Shown: one piece after another, positions 1 to 6,078 of the stretch
Numbering within the stretch: the first letter of the stretch is position 1
How the letters are laid out: the number at the start of each line of letters is the position of its first letter
Made by a program: the position numbers and the translations under genes
Source of the DNA: Bacillota bacterium
GTDB lineage: Bacteria > Bacillota > Negativicutes > Sporomusales > Sporomusaceae
Assembly: GCA_023443285.1 (NCBI GenBank)
Contig: JAEZVB010000040.1
Span: 1-8,918 of the forward strand
DNA: 8,918 bases
Reading direction: 5' to 3'
Notes under the pieces: generated by a model
Told to the model about the DNA's origin: nothing
Databases searched by the model: none
Seen by the model: the letters and a program-made list of their open reading frames with translations, nothing else

Positions 1-861
1 ATGGAAGCTAATCCTGGTACTGTGACCAAAGAGCAATTCATTGCCTTAAAAAGTCTGGGTATAAATAGGCTTAGTTTTGGTGTTCAATCTTTAAATGACA
101 AATTGCTCGCCAACCTGGGACGAATCCATCGAACCGCAGAAAGTCTTGCGGCGATAGAATATGCGCTCTCTGCTGGGTTTGCCGAGATAAGTATTGATTT
201 GATGTACGGCCTGCCGGGACAGACTTATGATGGTTTTGCCAGAGAACTTGAACAGGCCGTGGCTCTGAGTACTAACCATCTTTCCATTTATGGCCTAAAA
301 CTGGAAGAGGGTACGCCGCTTGCAACAGCTTTTACCCAGGGCAAACTTACTTTGCCTGATGAAGCAGAAGAAGAAGCTATGTATGATCTGATGACTGATT
401 TTTTACCTAAACAGGGTTTACAGCGGTATGAAATTTCCAACTTTGCCCGGCCAGGCAAAGAATGCAGACATAACTTAAAATATTGGTATTATGAGCCGTA
501 TTTGGGTCTTGGTTGTGCAGCGCATTCGTTTTTACAAGGTGAGAGGATAAGCCAGGTAACGGGAATCGAAGAATATATTAGGGCAATAACTACTGGCAGT
601 TCGCCTATTGCTATGCGAGAAACTCTCACGCAAAACGAGTCGATGGCCGAATATATTTTTTTAGCGTTAAGAACGATTCAGGGTATGGAATTAGCTGGCT
701 TTAGCCAATATTTTAATACTGACTTTTTCAATCATTTTGGTGCTGTTTGGAACAAACTCAACCAGCAGGGATTGGTGGCAACAGATACCAAACAAATATG
801 GCTAACTGAGCAAGGCATGAAGTTTGGCAATATAGTTTTTCGTTCGTTTTTACCTGACTAA
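1..861 (+). CDS. hemW: HemW, radical-SAM family heme chaperone (5' truncated by window edge)
   Basis: HemW is a cytosolic radical-SAM protein related to coproporphyrinogen dehydrogenase HemN; characterised members bind heme and act as heme chaperones rather than as the dehydrogenase. The visible 286 residues begin inside the radical-SAM barrel at an EANPGT motif (residues 2-7), which lies roughly 80-90 residues into full-length proteins of about 375-400. The N-terminal part with the CxxxCxxC iron-sulfur motif is therefore outside the window, and the ATG at base 1 is an internal codon. Recognisable family motifs follow: RLSFGVQS (23-30), LGRIH (39-43), DLMYGLPGQT (66-75), LSIYGLKLEEGTPL (94-107), YEISNFARPG..CRHNLKYW (143-162) and GLGCAAHSF (169-177), then a HemN C-terminal winged-helix-like region. 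The stop is TAA at 859-861. hemW upstream of hrcA is a common Firmicutes arrangement. No terminator is visible after it, so read-through into the heat-shock operon is possible. HemN itself is less likely given the motif set and the context. Confidence 0.93.
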   Translation: MEANPGTVTKEQFIALKSLGINRLSFGVQSLNDKLLANLGRIHRTAESLAAIEYALSAGFAEISIDLMYGLPGQTYDGFARELEQAVALSTNHLSIYGLKLEEGTPLATAFTQGKLTLPDEAEEEAMYDLMTDFLPKQGLQRYEISNFARPGKECRHNLKYWYYEPYLGLGCAAHSFLQGERISQVTGIEEYIRAITTGSSPIAMRETLTQNESMAEYIFLALRTIQGMELAGFSQYFNTDFFNHFGAVWNKLNQQGLVATDTKQIWLTEQGMKFGNIVFRSFLPD

Positions 862-877
862 ATACGTGGTTACTATC

Positions 878-906
878 TTGACATTAATGCAAATGAGTGG
901 TATTTT
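878..906 (+). promoter_or_regulatory. Sigma-A type promoter of the hrcA heat-shock operon
   Basis: A perfect -35 hexamer TTGACA (878-883) is followed by a 17-base spacer and a good -10 hexamer TATTTT (901-906). Transcription should begin near 912-915, a few bases before the CIRCE operator at 918. This promoter-operator geometry is the one expected for HrcA repression. It is the only convincing promoter I see in the window. The start point is inferred from spacing. Confidence 0.8.
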
Positions 907-917
907 TTTAGTAGGTA

Positions 918-944
918 TTAGCACTCGACTGACATGAGTGCTAA
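918..944 (+). promoter_or_regulatory. CIRCE operator (HrcA binding site)
   Basis: A perfect inverted repeat, TTAGCACTC (918-926) and GAGTGCTAA (936-944), with a 9-base spacer (927-935). Both arms match the CIRCE consensus at all nine positions. HrcA dimers bind this site and repress heat-shock operons. Because the site lies just downstream of the predicted transcription start, it is also transcribed and could fold into a 9-bp stem at the 5' end of the mRNA, three or four bases ahead of the hrcA ribosome binding site. In Bacillus the CIRCE stem is known to influence mRNA stability as well. No second CIRCE is visible in the window. Confidence 0.97.
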
Positions 945-948
945 CAAG

Positions 949-954
949 AGGAGG
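949..954 (+). promoter_or_regulatory. Ribosome binding site that decides the hrcA start
   Basis: AGGAGG at 949-954 is a full Shine-Dalgarno sequence. Three in-frame start codons follow: GTG at 954, TTG at 960 and ATG at 963. The GTG shares base 954 with the Shine-Dalgarno itself and cannot be used with it. The TTG would leave only 5 bases of spacing. The ATG has 8 bases, the usual optimum, so it is taken as the start. Confidence 0.85.
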
Positions 955-962
955 TGGAGTTG

Positions 963-1994
963 ATGTTAGATGCAAGAAAGCGTCAAATTCTGCAAGCCAT
1001 TATTGATGACTACATATCTACTGCCGAACCGATCGGTTCACGGACAATTGCCCGCAAATATGATTTAGGCATTAGTCCTGCTACTATCCGTAATGAAATG
1101 GCAGATTTGGAACTTTTGGGCTACCTTGAACAACCTCATACTTCCTCTGGCAGAATACCATCTGTCAAAGGCTACCGCTTTTATGTAGATTGTTTATTGG
1201 CACCACCTCAGATCTCGGATAGAGATATTGCTATTATTGATAATTGGTATCATTCTAAAGCACGTCGCATTGAAGAAGTATTTCAAGAAACAGTCAAGAT
1301 CATGTCACGCATGACCAAAAATGTTTCTATGGTATTGGCACCACAAGTGTCACAATGTACCTTTAGATATATACAGTTTTTGCCGCTTGACGAGCAACGT
1401 TCTATTGTTGTAATCGTCACAAATACCGGTTTGGTAGAAAATAAAATCATTGAAATACCTGAGGGGCTTACTCACGAGGATTTAGGTCGTGTGGCTAATG
1501 CTATTAATTCCCGTTTGGGAGGATTAGCCATTGACCGAATTACTCCAACGGTGCTAGAAGACATCCAAAATGATATTTTGCCTGATCCACAAGTTTATGA
1601 GCGGGCTATAAAGCTGTTAAGACAGGTTCTTACTGTTGAGAAAAGTGAGAAAGTGTATCTTGGCGGCACAACGCAAATGCTAAATCAGCCTGAATTTAGA
1701 GATGTTGATAAAATTAAAGGCTTGTTAACCATGCTCGAAGAAGACAGGTTACTTTGCGATATTCTTCATATGTCCGATAGTGATGGTGTAATTGTTACAA
1801 TTGGTCAGGAAAATAAATATTCTGGTATTCATGATTGCAGCGTTGTTCAGGCTACATATCGTATTGATGGCCAGGTCGTTGGGACTGTAGCCGTGCTTGG
1901 ACCTACCAGAATGGAATATGGCAAGACTATGTCCGTGCTTAAGTTTATGCAACGCCATTTAGGCGATATATTGAAACAGTACAAAATTTTATAG
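963..1994 (+). CDS. hrcA: HrcA, heat-inducible transcription repressor
   Basis: HrcA is the cytosolic repressor that binds CIRCE and shuts off class I heat-shock operons; in Bacillus its active fold depends on chaperonin. From the ATG at 963 the protein has 343 residues, normal for the family. An N-terminal winged-helix DNA-binding domain (about 1-75) begins with MLDARKRQIL and carries SPATIRNEMADLELLGYLEQ (38-57) followed by HTSSGRIPS (59-67). The GAF-like dimerisation and inserted domains follow, with the conserved IGQEN (280-284) and GTVAVLGPTRMEYGK (307-321) near the C terminus. A longer version starting at GTG 954 is rejected because that codon overlaps the Shine-Dalgarno. The gene sits directly behind a perfect CIRCE, so autoregulation is expected. 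Its TAG stop (1992-1994) is 14 bases ahead of the chaperonin start, indicating translational and transcriptional linkage. Confidence 0.97.
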   Translation: MLDARKRQILQAIIDDYISTAEPIGSRTIARKYDLGISPATIRNEMADLELLGYLEQPHTSSGRIPSVKGYRFYVDCLLAPPQISDRDIAIIDNWYHSKARRIEEVFQETVKIMSRMTKNVSMVLAPQVSQCTFRYIQFLPLDEQRSIVVIVTNTGLVENKIIEIPEGLTHEDLGRVANAINSRLGGLAIDRITPTVLEDIQNDILPDPQVYERAIKLLRQVLTVEKSEKVYLGGTTQMLNQPEFRDVDKIKGLLTMLEEDRLLCDILHMSDSDGVIVTIGQENKYSGIHDCSVVQATYRIDGQVVGTVAVLGPTRMEYGKTMSVLKFMQRHLGDILKQYKIL

Positions 1995-2008
1995 ACAGGA
2001 GGAATTAC

Positions 2009-3592
2009 ATGAATTTAAAACAAGCTGGCAGTGGCTCAGATGTTGATGAACGTTTGGCCGCACTCTTAACAAATGCAAATGCTGTACGGGCGATAACTGC
2101 TGCAGTAGAAGGCACTATCGGCCCTAAAGGGCTGGATACTATGCTGGTTGACCGTTTTGGTGAAGTTATTATTACCAATGACGGTGTTACTATATTAGAT
2201 AAAATGGATGTGAATCATCCGGCAGCCAAAATGCTTATTAACACAGCCAAAGCACAACAGGCTGAGGTGGGTGACGGTACTACCACAACCACAATTATGG
2301 CAGGTAATCTAGTGTCAGAGGGCGTAAATCAAGTTATGCGCGGCGTACCTGTAGCTAGAGTTATTGAAGGTATAAAATATGGTATTTCCAAAGTATTAGA
2401 TGGTGTCCGAGAGCGTTCGCGTACTATTACAGAGGTTAATGATCCTATTCTCCGAAGTATTGCCATGATTGCCGGACGTGAGCATGCAGACATTGCTGAT
2501 CTAGTTGTAGAAGCTGCTAAATTGATTGGCGTGGAAAAACTTAATGAATACAATTTTAAATTATCCGAAATCATAACAGCCGAAGCAGGTGCTAACAATG
2601 AAGTATTCATGGGCGTTATTGTTGATCAAGAACGTATGTCGCAAGAAATGCCGGAAGAAATACTTGATGCAAAGTTACTGCTCGTAGATGATGCACTTGA
2701 ACCTGAAGAAATTGAAGATGAAGCATTAAGTACCGAAACTGGTTTTAAACGCTACATTGATTTGCAAGATGAGTTTAAGAAAAACGTTCAAAAGATTGTC
2801 GAGCTTGGGGTCAGCACAGTTATGGTGGACCGGGGTGTACATAGTGCTGCTGAAGAAATACTTACAGATGCTAATATAATGGTTATCGAGCGTGTATCCT
2901 CAAAAGACTTGCGGCGGGTAGCCGATCATACAGGGGCACGTATGATTAAACGCACTGGTCTAAAAAAAGAAACTAACGATATTGCAAAATATCTGGGCAC
3001 AGCCCAAAGAATATACCAAGACGAAAAACTCGAGCAAGTGCGAGTCATTGGGGGTAATGGCAAGCCCATGGCCACCATTTTGGTTGGTGCAGCTACAGAA
3101 GAGGTAGTCGGCGAACGCGAGCGTATTGCTAAAGATGCGGCATCAAGTGTACAGGCGGCAGTAAAAGGTGGCTATGTACCTGGCGGTGGTTCGATCGAAA
3201 TTGCAATGGCTCGAGAGGCGAACAAATACCGGGATAATCTCAAAGGTATGGCGGCCTATGGCCTTGATTGTGTAGCCAATGCACTGAAACAGCCCTTGTC
3301 CCAAATCGTAGAAAATGCTGGTTTCAATCCCTTAGAAAAAGTGGAAGAAATAATGACTACACAAGTAGCGCAGAATTCAGATTCGCTAGGTATTGATTGT
3401 GATACCGGTGAAGTGGTTGATATGCTTAAGCAAGGTGTAATTGACCCTGTACCTGTCAAGCTTCACGCTATAAAAGCAGCTGGTGAAGTGGCTGTCGCTA
3501 TTTTGCGTATAGATACTATAATTAAGAAAAAAGAAGAAGGCGCCAATGCTCAAAAAGCAGGTGGCACAGATAGTAGTATGCCTGATTTTTAA
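2009..3592 (+). CDS. Group III (archaeal-like, thermosome-type) chaperonin
   Basis: An ATP-driven folding chamber subunit of 527 residues, close to archaeal thermosome subunits and clearly not GroEL. ATPase motifs are intact: GPKG (38-41), NDGVTIL (57-63, Asp58), GDGTTTT (88-94, Asp89), the catalytic-type Asp376 in ERIAKDA (371-377) and PGGGS (391-395). The C-terminal equatorial motif spans about 464-502 (CDTGEVVDML, then VIDPV, then AILRID), which is diagnostic of group II-like chaperonins. The apical domain contains MPEEILDAKLLLVDDALE (214-231) and then a charged stretch (about 232-262) in the place of the group II helical protrusion. It therefore should have a built-in lid and need no GroES. 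By known family biology (Carboxydothermus Ch-CPN) it should form a 16-mer. AGGAGG (1997-2002) with 6-base spacing supports the ATG. The gene lies between hrcA and grpE, the defining location of bacterial group III chaperonins, and is presumably HrcA-controlled. Codon use looks like that of the neighbours, so no recent transfer is evident. Confidence 0.95.
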   Translation: MNLKQAGSGSDVDERLAALLTNANAVRAITAAVEGTIGPKGLDTMLVDRFGEVIITNDGVTILDKMDVNHPAAKMLINTAKAQQAEVGDGTTTTTIMAGNLVSEGVNQVMRGVPVARVIEGIKYGISKVLDGVRERSRTITEVNDPILRSIAMIAGREHADIADLVVEAAKLIGVEKLNEYNFKLSEIITAEAGANNEVFMGVIVDQERMSQEMPEEILDAKLLLVDDALEPEEIEDEALSTETGFKRYIDLQDEFKKNVQKIVELGVSTVMVDRGVHSAAEEILTDANIMVIERVSSKDLRRVADHTGARMIKRTGLKKETNDIAKYLGTAQRIYQDEKLEQVRVIGGNGKPMATILVGAATEEVVGERERIAKDAASSVQAAVKGGYVPGGGSIEIAMAREANKYRDNLKGMAAYGLDCVANALKQPLSQIVENAGFNPLEKVEEIMTTQVAQNSDSLGIDCDTGEVVDMLKQGVIDPVPVKLHAIKAAGEVAVAILRIDTIIKKKEEGANAQKAGGTDSSMPDF

Positions 3593-3608
3593 GTTGGAGG
3601 TGAAGTAA

Positions 3609-4175
3609 GTGACACAAAAAACAAAAGACCAAGAGATACTTAGCGCAGAACAGGAAAATGTTCAAACCGAAACAACAACTGTTGATAATCCGGAAATATG
3701 TTTTCCATCTGAAGATGTGAATGAATTTATTACTGCGCTAGATGAAAAAAGCAAGTTGCTTGATGAGATGACTGACCGCTATAAGCGGCTTCAAGCCGAT
3801 TTTGATAATTTTCGGCGTCGCACCAAGCAGGAAAAGGAAGAATTATCTGCAGTAGTAGCAGAACGAATTGTATGTGAGTTGCTGCCAGTAGTGGATAACT
3901 TTGAACGAGCTACAGCCAGCAAAGCCACTGATGTCGATACATTGGCAACAGGGGTACAAATGATCTTTAAACAGCTCAATACTGCTCTTGTCCAATTAGG
4001 TGTTGAGCCGGTCAACGCTGTAGGTACAATGTTTGATCCAACTCAGCATGAAGCCGTCATGCGGGTTGAAGATGCCACTCAGCCTGATGGCACAGTGGTT
4101 GAAGAATTGCAAAAGGGTTATAAAGTAAATGGCCGAATAGTCCGGCCAAGCATGGTAAAAGTAGTAGGCAATTAA
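3609..4175 (+). CDS. grpE: GrpE, nucleotide exchange factor for DnaK
   Basis: GrpE releases ADP from DnaK and works as a homodimer; its long helix is thought to act as a thermosensor. The 188-residue protein has a low-complexity, acidic and Thr-rich N-terminal tail (1-35) and a helical coiled-coil region (about 38-90) containing DRYKRLQADFDNFRRRTKQE (56-75). A four-helix segment follows with LLPVVDNFERA (91-101). The C-terminal beta domain carries GTMFDPTQHEAV (139-150) and GYKVNGRIVRPSMVKV (170-185). All are family hallmarks and nothing is missing. The start is GTG at 3609, supported by GGAGGTGA (3596-3603) with about 8 bases between GGAGG and the start; no better ATG exists. It begins 16 bases after the chaperonin stop and precedes dnaK by 36 bases. 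Confidence 0.97.
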   Translation: MTQKTKDQEILSAEQENVQTETTTVDNPEICFPSEDVNEFITALDEKSKLLDEMTDRYKRLQADFDNFRRRTKQEKEELSAVVAERIVCELLPVVDNFERATASKATDVDTLATGVQMIFKQLNTALVQLGVEPVNAVGTMFDPTQHEAVMRVEDATQPDGTVVEELQKGYKVNGRIVRPSMVKVVGN

Positions 4176-4211
4176 TTAGCAAACAGATTTAACTTAAGGA
4201 GGAATTCGATA

Positions 4212-6059
4212 ATGGCAAAAGTAATCGGTATTGACCTTGGTACTACTAACTCATGTGTAGCTGTAATGGAAGGCGGCGAGCCTGTTGTTATTCCCAATCC
4301 AGAAGGCAGTCGTATTACCCCTTCCGTTGTAGGTTTTTCAAAAAATGGCGAGCGCCTTATAGGTCAGATTGCAAAACGTCAGGCTGTTTCTAATCCTGAC
4401 GGTACTGTCAGTTCTATCAAGCGCCATATGGGTACTACCTATAAAGTAAATATTGAGGGCAAAGATCATACTCCCCAAGAAATCTCCGCAATGATTCTGC
4501 AAAAACTCAAGGCGGACGCCGAGGCCTACCTTGGTGAAAAAGTAACCCAGGCAGTAATTACTGTACCAGCTTATTTTACTGATAGCCAACGCCAGGCCAC
4601 AAAAGATGCTGGCGCTATTGCCGGTCTTGAAGTGTTGCGCATTATCAACGAGCCAACAGCAGCCGCTTTAGCATATGGAATGGATAAAAGTAATGACCAT
4701 ACCGTTTTGGTTTTTGACTTAGGTGGCGGTACATTTGACGTATCTATTCTTGAGTTGGGTGACGGTGTATTTGAAGTTAAAGCAACCAGCGGCAATAACC
4801 GTCTTGGTGGTGATGACTTTGATGAGCGTGTTGTAAATTGGCTGGTATCCGAATTCAAAAAAGAACAGGGTATTGATTTGGCTAATGACCGTATGGCTAT
4901 GCAACGTCTAAAAGAAGCGGCTGAAAAGGCTAAAATTGAATTATCAGGTGTACTTACTACTAATATTAATTTACCATTTATAACAGCTGACCAGACTGGC
5001 CCGAAACATCTTGATCTCAACCTGAGCCGTGCCAAATTTGATGAATTGACTGCAGATCTTGTTGAATCAACAATGGGTCCAACTCGTCAAGCATTAACTG
5101 ACGCCGGCTTATCAGCTAAAGATATTGATAAAGTAATTCTTGTAGGTGGTTCCACTCGTATTCCGGCTGTTCAAGAAGCCATCAAAAAATCGTTAAATAA
5201 AGAACCTCACAAAGGCGTTAATCCGGACGAGTGCGTAGCAGTTGGCGCGGCTATCCAAGCCGGCGTACTTGTCGGTGAGGTAAAAGATGTACTGCTCCTC
5301 GATGTTACTCCACTGTCTTTGGGTATTGAAACTCTTGGCGGGGTATTTACTAAAATTATTGAACGCAATACTACCATTCCGACTTCTAAGAGCCAGACAT
5401 TCTCGACTGCTGCCGATAATCAACCATCTGTTGATATTCACGTATTGCAGGGCGAACGGGAAATGGCCTCCTACAATAAGACTCTTGGACGCTTTGAACT
5501 ATCAGGTATTCCGCCAGCTCCTCGTGGCGTACCCCGCATCGAAGTTACCTTTGATATTGATGCCAACGGTATCGTTCACGTATCAGCAAAAGATTTAGGC
5601 ACAGGTAAAGAACAGAAAATCACTATTACATCCTCAGGCGGCCTGGATAAAGATGAAGTAGAACGCATGGTTAAAGAAGCCGAATCTCATGCTGCCGATG
5701 ACAAAAAACGCAAAGAAGAAGTTGAAGTTCGTAACAATGCTGACTCACTAATCTATAATGCCGAAAAGACAATTAAAGAATTCGGTGAGAAAGCTGATAA
5801 ATCACTTGTAGAACAGGTTCAACAGGCGGCTGATAAGCTGAAAGAAACCTTAAAGGGCACCGATATTGAAGCTATTAAGGCTGATACCGAAGCTCTTACA
5901 AAGCCCCTCTATGAATTATCAACTGCTATGTATCAGGCAAATGCGCAAGCTGAGGGTGCAGCACAGCCAGGCGGCCCGGAGGCCCCTGCTGGTGGAGCAC
6001 CTAAAGACGACAAAGTAGTTGACGCTGAGTATAAAGTGGTGGACGAAGATAAGAAATAA
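4212..6059 (+). CDS. dnaK: DnaK, Hsp70 molecular chaperone
   Basis: A 615-residue cytosolic Hsp70 that binds exposed hydrophobic peptides under ATP control. The nucleotide-binding domain (1-355) shows IGIDLGTTNS (5-14), the catalytic-type Lys70 in SSIKRHMG (67-74), INEPTAAALAYG (145-156), DLGGGTFDVS (169-178) and VGGSTRIP (311-318). The hydrophobic linker is VLLLDVTPLSLG (360-371). The substrate-binding beta domain runs to about 475, and a helical lid (about 480-575) and a Gly/Pro/Ala-rich tail follow. The tail ends KVVDAEYKVVDEDKK. Between Lys70 and the EAYLGE motif (104-109) it lacks the roughly 24-residue insert of proteobacterial DnaK, a known Gram-positive signature. SGNNRLGGDDFD (193-204) has Asn where E. 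coli DnaK has the autophosphorylated Thr199, also usual in this lineage. AAGGAGG (4196-4202), 9 bases before the ATG, is the strongest ribosome binding site in the operon. Confidence 0.99.
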   Translation: MAKVIGIDLGTTNSCVAVMEGGEPVVIPNPEGSRITPSVVGFSKNGERLIGQIAKRQAVSNPDGTVSSIKRHMGTTYKVNIEGKDHTPQEISAMILQKLKADAEAYLGEKVTQAVITVPAYFTDSQRQATKDAGAIAGLEVLRIINEPTAAALAYGMDKSNDHTVLVFDLGGGTFDVSILELGDGVFEVKATSGNNRLGGDDFDERVVNWLVSEFKKEQGIDLANDRMAMQRLKEAAEKAKIELSGVLTTNINLPFITADQTGPKHLDLNLSRAKFDELTADLVESTMGPTRQALTDAGLSAKDIDKVILVGGSTRIPAVQEAIKKSLNKEPHKGVNPDECVAVGAAIQAGVLVGEVKDVLLLDVTPLSLGIETLGGVFTKIIERNTTIPTSKSQTFSTAADNQPSVDIHVLQGEREMASYNKTLGRFELSGIPPAPRGVPRIEVTFDIDANGIVHVSAKDLGTGKEQKITITSSGGLDKDEVERMVKEAESHAADDKKRKEEVEVRNNADSLIYNAEKTIKEFGEKADKSLVEQVQQAADKLKETLKGTDIEAIKADTEALTKPLYELSTAMYQANAQAEGAAQPGGPEAPAGGAPKDDKVVDAEYKVVDEDKK

Positions 6060-6065
6060 ATAGCT

Positions 6066-6072
6066 GGGATGG
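6066..6072 (+). promoter_or_regulatory. Weak, imperfect ribosome binding site of dnaJ
   Basis: The only Shine-Dalgarno-like stretch before the dnaJ GTG (6079) is GGGATGG, 6 bases upstream, plus an overlapping GGTGTG. It is poorer than the AAGGAGG of dnaK or the AGGAGG sites of hrcA and the chaperonin. Together with the GTG start it would lower DnaJ output relative to DnaK, in keeping with the substoichiometric use of J-proteins. The expression effect is inference. Confidence 0.5.
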
Positions 6073-6078
6073 TGTGAA

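Noticed and set aside
1..3. ATG at the first base as the real start of hemW
   Set aside because: The protein from here starts inside the radical-SAM barrel and lacks the iron-sulfur CxxxCxxC motif. The codon is internal and the true start is upstream of the window.
862..877. Terminator for hemW before the heat-shock promoter
   Set aside because: I find no GC-rich hairpin followed by a T-run. The T-run at 903-909 is part of the -10 region and has no stem ahead of it.
954..962. GTG (954) or TTG (960) as the hrcA start
   Set aside because: The GTG overlaps the AGGAGG Shine-Dalgarno and the TTG is only 5 bases from it. The ATG at 963 has ideal spacing and gives the usual MLDARKRQIL terminus.
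2009..3592. Annotation of the chaperonin as GroEL
   Set aside because: The motifs and the built-in lid segment are of the group II/III type, there is no groES next to it, and the C terminus lacks the GroEL GGM tail.
4099..4124. Possible internal promoter before dnaK (TTGAAG and TATAAA at the end of grpE)
   Set aside because: The spacer is only 14 bases, too short for a sigma-A promoter, and the bases encode the conserved GrpE C terminus.
4130..4148. Inverted repeat TGGCCG/CGGCCA with a 7-base loop near the end of grpE
   Set aside because: The stem has 6 bp and no T-tract, and lies within codons for the conserved NGRIVRP motif. It is probably coincidental and not a terminator.
4571..5035. 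154-codon open frame on the minus strand opposite dnaK
   Set aside because: Long antisense frames opposite dnaK are a known codon-bias artefact. The translation has no recognisable domain and no plausible ribosome binding context.
5287..5598. 103-codon plus-strand frame inside dnaK
   Set aside because: It is out of frame with an intact, highly conserved dnaK, and its composition looks like a frame-shifted shadow.
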